From Shinella yambaruensis (GTDB lineage: Bacteria; Pseudomonadota; Alphaproteobacteria; Rhizobiales; Rhizobiaceae): a DNA stretch of 64,000 bases. Where the stretch lies: NCBI RefSeq assembly GCF_022899355.1, contig NZ_JALJCK010000013.1, positions 62,001 through 126,000 of the forward strand, given 5' to 3'. Positions 16,006 through 24,233 of the stretch are shown piece after piece. How positions within the stretch are numbered: position 1 is the stretch's first letter; each line of letters starts with the position of its first letter. The position numbers were made by a program, and so were the translations under genes. The notes below the pieces were generated by a model that was not told the origin of the DNA, ran no database searches, and saw nothing but the letters and a program-made list of their open reading frames with translations.

Positions 16006-17502
16006 GTGGAAACGCAGAAACTTCTGGAATTTCGCGCCGTGTCGAAGGAGTTCGGCGGCACGAAAGCGCTGACGAACGTGTCGCTCGACCTCAGGAGCGG
16101 CGAGATCCTCGCGCTTCTCGGCGAAAACGGCGCCGGCAAGTCGACCCTCATCAAGACGCTCGCCGGCATCTACCGGCCGGACGGCGGGGACATCCTGTTT
16201 TGCGGCGAGCCCTATCACCATCGCCCGCCGCGGCCGAACGAGCGCCAATCGGTCGCCTTCATCCACCAGGACCTCGGCCTCATCGAATGGATGACGGTGG
16301 CCGAGAATGTCGGCCTGGCGCAGGGCTTTTCGCTGCGCCGCAAGCTGATCGACTGGAACGCCACGGCGCGGCGCACCGCCGAGGCGCTGAAGCTGGTCGG
16401 CTGCGATTTCGATCCCTCCACCCGCGTGCAGAGCCTGACGCGCACCGAAAAGTCGCTGGTCGCCATCGCCCGGGCGCTCGCCGTCGAGGCGGACGTGCTC
16501 GTCCTCGACGAACCGACAGCGAGCCTTCCGGCCGACGAGGTGGAGCGTCTGTTCGACGCCATCCGGCCGCTCAAGGACCGCGGCGTGGCGATGATCTACG
16601 TCTCGCACCGCCTCGACGAGATCTTCCGCATCGCCGACCGCGTCGCCGTGCTGCGCGATGGACATCTCGTCGGCGAGACGGCCGTCGCCGACACCAATCC
16701 GGACGAGCTGATCCGCATGATCGTCGGCCGCAAGGCGGACCAGCTCTTTGCCAAGGCCCATTCGACACCCGGTCCGGTGCTGGTGTCGGTTGGCGACCTT
16801 GCCTGCCGTGGTGCCGGCCCTGTCTCCTTCGAGCTCAGGCAGGGCGAGCTTCTCGGCCTTGTCGGCTTGCGCGGCGCGGGGCAGGAACTGATCGGCCGCG
16901 CCCTCTTCGGCGCCGAACCCGCGACGGGCGTGGTGACGATCCGCGGTGCGGCGCCCGATCTTTCCAGCCCGGAAACGGCGATCGCCTCCGGCATCGGGTT
17001 GATCGCCCGCGACCGGACGGAGGAATCGGTCGCCATGTCGCTCACGCTGCGGGAAAACACCTTCCTCAATCCCGGCGCGTCCGGGCGCTGGCTTGCCGCC
17101 TTCCTGTCACCGGCCCGCGAAGCCGGCATGGCCGCGGCCATCGGCGAGAAGGTGGGGCTGCGCCCCAACGACCAGGCGCTCGCCATCGAGGCGCTGTCGG
17201 GCGGCAACCAGCAGAAGGTGGTGGTCGGGCGCTGGCTTGCGACCGGCCGCAGGCTGCTGATCGCCGAGGACCCGACGGCCGGCGTCGATGTCGGCGCCAA
17301 GGCCGACATCTACCGCCTCATCGCGGCGGCGGTGGAGGAGGGGCTCGCCGTCCTCGTGATCTCCACCGACTTCGAGGAGATCGCGCATATCTGCCATCGG
17401 GCGCTCGTGTTCTCGCGCGGACGCATCGTTCGCGAACTGTCCGGCGCCGACCTCACCACCTCCGCCGTCATCGCTGCGGCCTCCGCCTCCGAGGCGGCCT
17501 GA
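16006..17502 (+). CDS. Sugar ABC transporter ATP-binding protein (RbsA/MglA-like double ATPase)
   Basis: A 498-aa tandem ATPase. Domain 1 has Walker A GENGAGKST (about 43-51), Q-loop HQDL and LVLDEPTASLP. Domain 2 has LVGLRGAGQE (degenerate Walker A, as usual in RbsA), signature LSGGNQQKV (about 398) and AEDPTAGVDVGAK. It starts with GTG at 16006 after GGGAGG. The CUT2 family drives uptake of monosaccharides and sugar acids or polyols. It lies in the rightward half of the gluconate/idonate regulon, so an aldonate such as idonate, gluconate or gulonate is the inferred cargo. Confidence 0.9.
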   Translation: METQKLLEFRAVSKEFGGTKALTNVSLDLRSGEILALLGENGAGKSTLIKTLAGIYRPDGGDILFCGEPYHHRPPRPNERQSVAFIHQDLGLIEWMTVAENVGLAQGFSLRRKLIDWNATARRTAEALKLVGCDFDPSTRVQSLTRTEKSLVAIARALAVEADVLVLDEPTASLPADEVERLFDAIRPLKDRGVAMIYVSHRLDEIFRIADRVAVLRDGHLVGETAVADTNPDELIRMIVGRKADQLFAKAHSTPGPVLVSVGDLACRGAGPVSFELRQGELLGLVGLRGAGQELIGRALFGAEPATGVVTIRGAAPDLSSPETAIASGIGLIARDRTEESVAMSLTLRENTFLNPGASGRWLAAFLSPAREAGMAAAIGEKVGLRPNDQALAIEALSGGNQQKVVVGRWLATGRRLLIAEDPTAGVDVGAKADIYRLIAAAVEEGLAVLVISTDFEEIAHICHRALVFSRGRIVRELSGADLTTSAVIAAASASEAA

Positions 17503-17519
17503 TTTCCGGGAGAAAGACG

Positions 17520-18587
17520 ATGCAATCCATCCAGTCCAACGCGCTCGAGCCGACGCCCGCCGAACTGAAGGGGCTTTCGACCGGCGAGAAGCTGAAGCGC
17601 CTCCTGCCGGTCTATGGCCTCGTCATCCTGACGGTCCTGCTCATCCTCGTCTTCTCGGTCCTGCTGTCGGATACGTTCCCGACGCTGCTCAACCTGCGCT
17701 CGATCATCGCCAACAAGACGATCATCGCCATCCTGTCGCTGGCCGCGATGATCCCCATGGCGTGCGGGCGCATCGACCTGACCATCGGCTACGGCATCGT
17801 GCTCTGGCATATCCTGGCGATCAGCCTGCAGACCATGCTGGGCCTGCCCTGGCCGTTGGCGGTCGCCGTCGTTCTGGTGCTCGGCGCGTTGACCGGCCTC
17901 CTGAACGGCCTGCTGGTCGAGGTGGCCAAGATCGACAGCTTCATCGCGACCCTCGGCACCGGCACGGTCATCTATGCCATCGCGCTCTGGCACACAGGTG
18001 GCCGGCAGGTGGTCGGCGTGTTGCCGGACGGGTTTCTCGCGCTGAACGGCACCATGCTCTTCGGCCTGCCGATTACCGGCTTCTACGTGCTGGCGCTGGC
18101 GATCGTGCTCTGGATCGTGCTCGAATACCTGCCGATCGGCCGCTATGTCTATGCCATCGGCGCCAATCCGAAGGCGGCCGCGCTGAACGGCATTCCGGTC
18201 CGCCGTTTCGTCATCGGCGCCTTCATCGCCTCGGGCGTCCTCTCGGCCGTCGCCGGCGTGCTGCTTGCCTCGCGGCTGCGCATCGGCCAGGCGAGCGTCG
18301 GCCTCGAATATCTGCTGCCGGCCCTCGTCGGCGCTTTCCTCGGCTCCACCACCATCAAGCCGGGCCGCGTCAATGTCTGGGGCACGATGATCGGCGTCAT
18401 CATCCTTGCCGTCGGCATTGCCGGCATCCAGCAGTTCGGCGGCTCCTTCTTCGTCGAGCCGCTGTTCAACGGCGTCACGTTGCTCGTCGCCATCGGTATT
18501 GCCGGTTACGCCCAGCGCCGCCGTGGCGCTGCGGGCGCCATCAAGCCGAAGGGCGCGCCGGGGGAAGCGGCCGGCAAGCCATCCTGA
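17520..18587 (+). CDS. Sugar ABC transporter permease (RbsC-like, CUT2)
   Basis: A 355-aa membrane protein with 8-10 hydrophobic segments and the CUT2 permease motifs MACGRIDLTIGYG (about 80), IATLGTGTVIYA and, near the C terminus, LLPALVGAFLGSTTIKPGRVNVWGT. ATG 17520 lies 17 bp after the ATPase stop. The larger open frame upstream is out of frame with the ATPase and spurious. It forms the channel for the transporter energised by the ATPase at 16006-17502. Confidence 0.88.
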   Translation: MQSIQSNALEPTPAELKGLSTGEKLKRLLPVYGLVILTVLLILVFSVLLSDTFPTLLNLRSIIANKTIIAILSLAAMIPMACGRIDLTIGYGIVLWHILAISLQTMLGLPWPLAVAVVLVLGALTGLLNGLLVEVAKIDSFIATLGTGTVIYAIALWHTGGRQVVGVLPDGFLALNGTMLFGLPITGFYVLALAIVLWIVLEYLPIGRYVYAIGANPKAAALNGIPVRRFVIGAFIASGVLSAVAGVLLASRLRIGQASVGLEYLLPALVGAFLGSTTIKPGRVNVWGTMIGVIILAVGIAGIQQFGGSFFVEPLFNGVTLLVAIGIAGYAQRRRGAAGAIKPKGAPGEAAGKPS

Positions 18588-18636
18588 ACCTTCGTTCCAT
18601 CGTCGCATGTCTCACGTCCAAAGGGAGGACACTATC

Positions 18637-19737
18637 GTGAAACGCAGAGATTTCCTGGCCACCACGGCCGCCGCCGCCTTCGGCCTGATGCTCGCAAGCC
18701 CGGCCTTCGCGGATGCCATGGCGGATGCGAAGGCCGTCGTCGAGAAATATGCCAGCAAGGTCGAGAAATGGGACGGCCCGACGAGCGGCCCGAAGGCGGC
18801 GGACGGCAAGACCGTCGTCGTGGTCGCCGCCGACATGAAGAACGGCGGCATCCTCGGTGTCGTCAACGGCATCGAGGAGGCGGCCGCCGCCATCGGCTGG
18901 AAGGTGACGGTGCTCGACAGCGCGGGCTCGATCGAGGGCCGTACCGCCTCCTTCGGCCAGGCGCTGACGCTGAAGCCGGGCGGCATCATCATCACCGGTT
19001 TCGATGCCGTCGAGCAGAAGCCGGCGATGGAGGAGGCCAAGAAAGCCGGCATTCCGATGGTCGCCTGGCATGCGGCGCCTGCCGTCGGTCCGGTCGAGGA
19101 GGGCGGCGTCTTCGCCAACGTGACGACGGACGCCATGGAAGTCTCCAAGGCGGCGGCCGACTATGCCTTCGTCGATGCCGGCGGCAAGCCGGGCGTGATC
19201 ATCTTCACCGATTCCACCTACGCCATCGCCATCGCCAAGGCCGACAAGATGAAGGCGGAGATCGAGGCGCTCGGCGGCACGGTGCTCGAATATGTCGACA
19301 CGCCGATCGCCGAGACCTCGCAGCGCATGCCGCAGCTCACGACGACGCTCCTGCAGAAATACGGCGAGCAATGGACCCATTCGCTGGCGATCAACGACAT
19401 CTATTTCGACTTCATGGGCCCGTCGCTCGCCGCGGCCGGCATTGCGGGCGATGGCGCGCCGAAGAGCGTTGCGGCCGGCGACGGCTCGGAAAGCGCCTAC
19501 CAGCGCATCCGCGCCAGGCAGTACCAGTCCGTCACCGTGGCCGAGCCGCTCAACCTGCAGGGCTGGCAGCTCGTCGACGAGCTGAACCGCGCCTTCGCGG
19601 GCGAGCAGTGGTCGGGCTACGTCTCGCCGCTCCATGTCGTGACGGTGGACAATGTCGAGTTCGATGGCGGGCCGAAGAACAGCTTCGACCCCGACAACGG
19701 CTATCGCGACGAATACAAGAAGATCTGGGGCAAATAA
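18637..19737 (+). CDS. Sugar ABC transporter periplasmic binding protein (RbsB-like, peripla_BP_4)
   Basis: A 366-aa protein starting at GTG 18637 after GGGAGG. The N terminus KRRDFLATTAAAAFGLMLASPAFA is a signal peptide, and the RRDFLA pattern hints at Tat export. The mature part has the type-I periplasmic binding fold (TVVVVAADMKNGGILGVVNGIEEAA, then IIITGFDAVE and ITFTDSTYA-like strands). An alternative ATG at 18607 would add ten residues. It completes the CUT2 importer of the gluconate/idonate regulon. Confidence 0.85.
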   Translation: MKRRDFLATTAAAAFGLMLASPAFADAMADAKAVVEKYASKVEKWDGPTSGPKAADGKTVVVVAADMKNGGILGVVNGIEEAAAAIGWKVTVLDSAGSIEGRTASFGQALTLKPGGIIITGFDAVEQKPAMEEAKKAGIPMVAWHAAPAVGPVEEGGVFANVTTDAMEVSKAAADYAFVDAGGKPGVIIFTDSTYAIAIAKADKMKAEIEALGGTVLEYVDTPIAETSQRMPQLTTTLLQKYGEQWTHSLAINDIYFDFMGPSLAAAGIAGDGAPKSVAAGDGSESAYQRIRARQYQSVTVAEPLNLQGWQLVDELNRAFAGEQWSGYVSPLHVVTVDNVEFDGGPKNSFDPDNGYRDEYKKIWGK

Positions 19738-19748
19738 GCCTCCTTCCG

Positions 19749-19781
19749 GCGTCCGGGGGCGGGAGGACCGTCCCCGGGCGC
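19749..19781 (+). other. Intercistronic stem-loop after the binding-protein gene
   Basis: GCGTCCGGGG (19749-19758) pairs with CCCCGGGCGC (19772-19781) with one G-U. There is no T-run. Such stems after binding-protein genes commonly protect the 3' end of the highly expressed mRNA or attenuate readthrough into the next gene, here gluconolactonase. Confidence 0.45.
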
Positions 19782-19866
19782 GATCAAAGCCCGGTCTCCA
19801 TTGCCCTTGCCCGGGACGGCATGATCGGTATCTTGCGCGGGCGTTGGATTGCGAGGGAGGAGTGCC

Positions 19867-20772
19867 ATGTCGTTTTTCGAGGCCGAGGACGCGGTGTTCT
19901 CAACCTTCGTGCTGGGAAATGCGCCGCTGAAGAAGCTGGCCGACGGGTTCGACTGGGTCGAGGGACCGGTCTGGTTCGGCGATCACGATTGCCTGCTGTT
20001 CTCCGACATTCCCAACAACCGCATCCTGCGCTGGAGCCCGGCGCTCGGTATAAGCACGTTCCGCGAGCCCGCCAATTTCTCCAATGGCAACACGCGCGAC
20101 CGGGAAGGCCGGCTCGTTACCTGCGAGCACGGCACGCGCCGCGTCACCCGCACCGAGCATGACGGCTCGATCACCGTCATCGCAGACCGCTACGAGGGAA
20201 AGCGGCTGAACTCGCCGAATGATGTCGTCGTTGCCTCGGACGGTGCCGTGTGGTTCACCGATCCGCATTACGGCATCGCCTCCGACTACGAGGGCACGCG
20301 CGCCGAACAGGAGCTGCCCTGCAATGTCTACCGGGTCGACCCGCTTTCGGGGAAGATCCGGGCGGTGCTCACCGATTTCCAATGCCCGAACGGCCTTGCC
20401 TTCAGCCCGGACGAGACGCGGCTCTATGTTGCCGATACGGGCCGCATCTTCTCCGACGATCCGCGCCACATCCGCGTCTTCGATGTCGGCGAAGGCTGGT
20501 CGCTTGCCGGAGGCGACGTCTTCCACGTCGTCAGTCCCGGCTGCGCGGACGGCATGCGCGTCGATGCGGCCGGCAATCTCTGGACCTCGGCCGGCGACGG
20601 GGTGCACTGCATCGCGCCGGACGGCCGCCGGCTCGGAAAAATCCTCGTGCCGGAGACGGTGTCGAACATCTGCTTCGGCGGCCGGCATGGTCACCGGCTC
20701 TTCATCACCGCCACCACGTCCCTTTATGCCGTTTCGCTCGCCATCCGCGGTGCGGTCCGGACCACGCGATAG
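19867..20772 (+). CDS. SMP-30/gluconolactonase family lactonase
   Basis: A 301-aa six-bladed propeller enzyme of the SMP-30/gluconolactonase family. Visible motifs include DWVEGPVWFGDHDCLLFSDIPNNRI (metal-ligand Glu near residue 27), RLNSPNDVVVASDGAVWFTDPHYGI and FQCPNGLAFSPDETRLYVADT (conserved Asn and Asp metal ligands). It hydrolyses aldonolactones to aldonates, delivering substrate to the idonate/gluconate pathway encoded divergently. ATG 19867 has GGGAGGAG upstream. No clear signal peptide is seen, so it is probably cytoplasmic. Confidence 0.88.
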   Translation: MSFFEAEDAVFSTFVLGNAPLKKLADGFDWVEGPVWFGDHDCLLFSDIPNNRILRWSPALGISTFREPANFSNGNTRDREGRLVTCEHGTRRVTRTEHDGSITVIADRYEGKRLNSPNDVVVASDGAVWFTDPHYGIASDYEGTRAEQELPCNVYRVDPLSGKIRAVLTDFQCPNGLAFSPDETRLYVADTGRIFSDDPRHIRVFDVGEGWSLAGGDVFHVVSPGCADGMRVDAAGNLWTSAGDGVHCIAPDGRRLGKILVPETVSNICFGGRHGHRLFITATTSLYAVSLAIRGAVRTTR

Positions 20773-20783
20773 GAACGCCGGAC

Positions 20784-21203
20784 ATGCCATTCACCGAAAC
20801 GACCGCGAAGCTGACGGACGAGGGCGTGCTTGCCATGCTGCAAGGCGCCATCGATGCCGCGAAGGCCTCGGGCCAGCCGCAATGCATCGTCATCGTCGAC
20901 CAGAGCGGCGTGGTGCTTAGCGCCTTCCGCATGAACGGCTCGCGTTATCTCTCGCTGAAGAGCGCCACGGCCAAGGCCCGCACCGCCGCCTCTATCGGCG
21001 CCCCGAGCCACAGCCTGCCCGACCATGCGAAGCTGCCGCTTGCGGCGGCCACCCGGGGCGAGGTGACGGGCCTTCGCGGCGGCTTGCCGATCCGCTCGGC
21101 CGGCGTGCTCCTCGGCGGCATCGGCGTCGGCTCGGGCTCGGGGGAGCAGGACGAGGAGGTCGCCCGCGCGGCGCTGGCGGCCATCGGCGCGGACGCGGCG
21201 TGA
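20784..21203 (+). CDS. GlcG/HbpS (DUF336) family protein
   Basis: A 139-aa protein with LTDEGVLAMLQGAIDAAK, VIVDQSGVVLSAFRM, the central KSATAKARTAASIG and GGLPIRSAGVLLGGIGVGSGSGEQDEEVARAAL, the usual GlcG/HbpS pattern. It is 11 bp downstream of the gluconolactonase and two genes before the LacI regulator, so it belongs to the sugar-acid regulon. Its biochemical role is unknown; a ligand-binding or accessory function is inferred. Paralogous to 7397-7828. Confidence 0.78.
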   Translation: MPFTETTAKLTDEGVLAMLQGAIDAAKASGQPQCIVIVDQSGVVLSAFRMNGSRYLSLKSATAKARTAASIGAPSHSLPDHAKLPLAAATRGEVTGLRGGLPIRSAGVLLGGIGVGSGSGEQDEEVARAALAAIGADAA

Positions 21204-21283
21204 CCGGCCTTTGTGCGCGTGGGGATAACGGAACGCTCCGGCGTCGCCCGGCTTGCGGCATGGAAGGCCGGCGCGCTACGGTC

Positions 21284-21297
21284 TGGTAACGATAACG
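21284..21297. promoter_or_regulatory. Degenerate GntR-box-like site before the LacI regulator
   Basis: TGGTAACGATAACG matches 11 of 14 positions of the 15862-15875 operator. It lies 11 bp before the regulator ATG, suggesting weak autoregulation or a roadblock of readthrough transcription. Confidence 0.5.
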
Positions 21298-21308
21298 GAG
21301 CACGGGGA

Positions 21309-22319
21309 ATGCGCAACGACAAGGCGCCGACCATGGCGGACATCGCCCGCAAGACGGGTGTTTCCCCGATGACGGTATCGCGCGCGTTCAAGTCCGGCAG
21401 CCTGATCAACAAGGACACGCGCGACGCGATCCTGAAGGCGGCGGAAGAGCTCGGCTATGTCTTCGATTCCACCGCCTCGAACCTGCGCTCGCAGAAGACG
21501 GATTTCATCGCCGTCACCATCCCGTCGATCAACAATGCGAACTTCGCCGATACGGTCGGCGGTCTTTCCGAAACGCTGAGCGCCCGCGGCTTCCAGATCC
21601 TGCTCGGCTATACGAACTACGATGTCGAGGAAGAGGAGCGGCTGATCGAGCAGCTCTTGCGCCGCAAGCCGCAGGCCATTGTCGTGACCGGCGGAAAACA
21701 CACGCCGCGGGCGCGGAGGCTGCTGGAGAACGCCAGCGTGCCCGTCATCGAGACCTGGGACGTGCCGGCCGAGCCGATCGGCCATTTCGTCGGCTTTTCC
21801 AATGCCGACGCCGTGCGCAGCATGGTCGATCATTTCGTGGCGGCCGGCTATCGCCGCATCGCCTTCATCGGCGGTGATGCGAGCCGCGACACCCGCGGCA
21901 GCGACCGCCGCCTCGGCTTCATCGCCGCGCTCGACAGCCACGGCCTCGACGCCTCCCGCCTCATTGATGCCGGCGTGCCGCCGATCTCGATGCGGGAAGG
22001 CGCCAATGCCATGGCGCGGCTGCTGGCGGAATTCCCCGATACGGAAGCGGTGATCTGCGTGTCCGACCTTTCGGCCTTCGGGGCGTTGACGGAGTGCCAG
22101 CGCCGCGGCGTGCCCGTGCCCGGGCGCATCGCCATCGGCGGTTTCGGCAACTACGAGATCGGCGGCATCTGCGTGCCGGCGCTGACGACCGTCGACGCCC
22201 AGGCGCGGCAGATCGGCGAGCGCACCGGCCGCCTCATCCTCGATCTCCTCGACGACCGGCCGGACGTGCCGCATGTCACGATCGAACCGCGGCTGATCGT
22301 GCGCGACAGCAGCCGCTAG
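21309..22319 (+). CDS. LacI family regulator, GntR/IdnR-like
   Basis: A 336-aa protein with a LacI HTH (PTMADIARKTGVSPMTVSRAF, 8-28) and hinge, then a periplasmic-binding-like sensor domain. The stretch with TNYDVEEEERLIEQLLRRKPQAIV and TGGKHTPRARRLLENASVPVIE resembles E. coli GntR/IdnR. Together with the GntR-box-like operators at 15862 and 15960, this supports a gluconate- or idonate-responsive repressor controlling both divergent operons. ATG 21309 has a CACGGGG site; the frame is open to 21213. The stop overlaps the convergent LysR stop. Confidence 0.88.
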   Translation: MRNDKAPTMADIARKTGVSPMTVSRAFKSGSLINKDTRDAILKAAEELGYVFDSTASNLRSQKTDFIAVTIPSINNANFADTVGGLSETLSARGFQILLGYTNYDVEEEERLIEQLLRRKPQAIVVTGGKHTPRARRLLENASVPVIETWDVPAEPIGHFVGFSNADAVRSMVDHFVAAGYRRIAFIGGDASRDTRGSDRRLGFIAALDSHGLDASRLIDAGVPPISMREGANAMARLLAEFPDTEAVICVSDLSAFGALTECQRRGVPVPGRIAIGGFGNYEIGGICVPALTTVDAQARQIGERTGRLILDLLDDRPDVPHVTIEPRLIVRDSSR

Positions 22320-23155
22320 GCCTTCAATTGCGCCCGCAGCCTGCCGGCGGCGAGGTCCATGAAGGCCTGGATGCGCGGCGTGCGGCGCAGGTCCGGATGG
22401 ATGAGGAGCCAGACTTCCGATTCCAGCGCGCCGATGAAATCGCCCTGCCGGTCGAGATCGAACGACCGGTGGAGATAATCCGGCAGAAGCGCTCTTCCGA
22501 GGCCCGCTGCGGCGGCCTGGGCGGCGGCCCACATGCTGTTCACCCGCAGCACGATCTCCTCCTCCGCAACATGGGCGGCCAGCCAGCGGGCGGCGGGAAT
22601 GGCCGAAAGGCTGTCGTCGAGCGCGATCCACGGCAGGTCTTCCCTGGTTCCGCTTTTCACGTAGATCGCATAGCGGAAAGCGCCCGCCCGCTGGCCGACC
22701 AGCGTTTCCGGCGGGGCGCGGGTGGGGCGGATGGCCACTTCGGCCTCATAGCGCGCCATGTCGGCAAAGGTGTTGGAGACCACGAGATCGAAGCAGATGC
22801 CGGCATGTTTCCGGCGTACCGGCGGGAGCAGCGTGGAAACCAGCGGGACCAGGGAATCGGGCGTCGTCAGGGTGATGCGGCCCGCAAGCCGCTGTTCGCC
22901 GCCCGCCAGTTGCCGCCGCGCCTCGGCAAGGTTTGCCTCTACGCCCATCGCGGCACGGACAAGCTCGCTGCCGAGCGGGGTCGGGACATATTGCCCGCCG
23001 AGCCGCTGGAACAGCGGCGCCCCGGCCTCCTGCTCCAGTTCCTTCAGCCGGCGGTAGACGGTGGCGAGGTGTACATTGAGGCCGGCGGCCGCGGGGGCAG
23101 GCTTCCCGCTGCGCGCCAGCGCCGCGATGAGGAGGAGGTCGTCGGTCGATAGCAT
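22316..23155 (-). CDS. LysR family transcriptional regulator
   Basis: A 279-aa protein with the LysR winged HTH (DDLLLIAALARSGKPAPAAAGLNVHLATVYRRLKELEQEAG) and a C-terminal effector domain with a hydrophobic IALDDSLSAIPAARWL region. It is divergent from the azoreductase/SMR pair, and the 86-bp gap contains an 8-bp-arm palindrome. It therefore probably controls that operon in response to a quinone-like or electrophilic compound (inference). Its stop overlaps that of the LacI gene by 2 bp. Confidence 0.87.
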   Translation of the reverse strand: MLSTDDLLLIAALARSGKPAPAAAGLNVHLATVYRRLKELEQEAGAPLFQRLGGQYVPTPLGSELVRAAMGVEANLAEARRQLAGGEQRLAGRITLTTPDSLVPLVSTLLPPVRRKHAGICFDLVVSNTFADMARYEAEVAIRPTRAPPETLVGQRAGAFRYAIYVKSGTREDLPWIALDDSLSAIPAARWLAAHVAEEEIVLRVNSMWAAAQAAAAGLGRALLPDYLHRSFDLDRQGDFIGALESEVWLLIHPDLRRTPRIQAFMDLAAGRLRAQLKA

Positions 23156-23164
23156 TTTCGCACC

Positions 23165-23185
23165 ATTGCGAACTGGTTTCGCAAT
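23165..23185. promoter_or_regulatory. Palindromic candidate operator between LysR and azoreductase
   Basis: ATTGCGAA (23165-23172) and TTCGCAAT (23178-23185) are perfect 8-bp inverted arms around a 5-bp spacer, 57 bp before the azoreductase ATG and 10 bp before the LysR start. It is the likely regulator site for both genes. Confidence 0.6.
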
Positions 23186-23241
23186 TCATGCAGAAGAATT
23201 CGCGCTGTTGCAAATTTATATGTCGATCAAAGGAGATCGAC

Positions 23242-23886
23242 ATGACCGAACTGTTGCACATCAAGGCTTCGCCCCGTGCGGACCTCTCCCATTCCGGCAA
23301 GGCGGCGGCAGGGTTCATCGCCGCGCTTGAAAAACACCATCCCGCGCTTCAGGTCCGCGAGATCGATGTCTGGAAGGCGGACCTGCCGGCTTTCGACGGC
23401 CTTCTGCTCGCGGCGAAATATGCGCGCCTCGCCGGCCGTCCTTTCACGCCGCAAGAGGCCGAAAGCTGGGCGGCGATCGAGGACATGGTGCACAGGCTCG
23501 ATGCGGCAAAGATCGTGCTTCTCTCCACGCCGATGTGGAACCTCTCCATTCCCTATCGGCTGAAGCATTATATCGACCTCGTCACCCAGCCGGGCCTCAG
23601 CTTCCGCTTCGATCCGCAAACCGGCTACACGCCGCTTCTGCGGCCGCGCCCCGTCGTCGCGATCCTCGCAAGCTCCGGCGATTTTTCCGAGGGGCCGTCC
23701 TGGGGCCGGCCCGATCTTGCCACGCCGTATCTGCGGCAGGCCCTGAAGTTCATCGGCCTTCGCGATGTGGACATCGTCCCCGTCGGCCCCACCGTCAGCA
23801 AGCCGGGCGACGTGCTGGCGGCGGCGGAAAAGGCGCAGGCGCATCTGGCTGCCCTTGCGGCGCGGCTTGCGAGGGTGGACGCATGA
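23242..23886 (+). CDS. FMN-dependent NADH:quinone oxidoreductase/azoreductase (AzoR family)
   Basis: A 214-aa flavodoxin-like enzyme. The phosphate-binding N terminus is LHIKASPRADLSHSGKAAAGF. LLSTPMWNLSIPYRLKHYIDLVTQPGLSFRF is the AzoR FMN-binding signature (MWN, then the active-site loop). It catalyses two-electron NADH-dependent reduction of quinones and azo compounds, a detoxifying reaction in the cytoplasm. ATG 23242 has AAAGGAGATCGAC upstream; the ORF is open to 23188. The stop overlaps the SMR transporter start by 4 bp, so the two are co-expressed. Confidence 0.88.
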   Translation: MTELLHIKASPRADLSHSGKAAAGFIAALEKHHPALQVREIDVWKADLPAFDGLLLAAKYARLAGRPFTPQEAESWAAIEDMVHRLDAAKIVLLSTPMWNLSIPYRLKHYIDLVTQPGLSFRFDPQTGYTPLLRPRPVVAILASSGDFSEGPSWGRPDLATPYLRQALKFIGLRDVDIVPVGPTVSKPGDVLAAAEKAQAHLAALAARLARVDA

Positions 23887-24227
23887 GCGCGGCGACGGGC
23901 TGGACGCTCCTGGTTCTGTCCGGCGTGCTGGATGTCTTCTGGGCGCTGGCGACCAAGAAATCGAACGGCATGACGCATTGGGGTTGGGGCCTTCTCTCCA
24001 TCCTCCTGCTGGCGGCCTTCGTGTTCTCGCTCGCCAGGGCCTTGTCCGTCCTGCCGCTCGGAATGGCCTACGCGGTCTGGACAGGCATCGGCGCGGTCGG
24101 CTCCGTTGCCGTCGGCACCATCGTGTTCGGCGAGCCGCTGGGCGCCCAGCGCATCGCTTATGTGGCGATCATCGTGATCGCGATCGTCGGCCTGCATCTC
24201 GGCACGGGGCAGGAGACCGCCGGCTGA
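23883..24227 (+). CDS. SMR family transporter, SugE/Gdx-like with Asp in place of the essential Glu
   Basis: A 114-aa protein with four hydrophobic helices and the SMR signature in TM3 (GMAYAVWTGIGAVG), closest to SugE/Gdx-type members. In TM1 the membrane-embedded Glu that carries protons in EmrE and Gdx is replaced by Asp17 (SGVLDVFWA). It is translationally coupled to an azoreductase, so it may export a cationic or reduced aromatic product. Guanidinium or quaternary ammonium export is also possible. No second SMR gene is adjacent. Confidence 0.82.
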   Translation: MSAATGWTLLVLSGVLDVFWALATKKSNGMTHWGWGLLSILLLAAFVFSLARALSVLPLGMAYAVWTGIGAVGSVAVGTIVFGEPLGAQRIAYVAIIVIAIVGLHLGTGQETAG

Positions 24228-24233
24228 GCGGCG

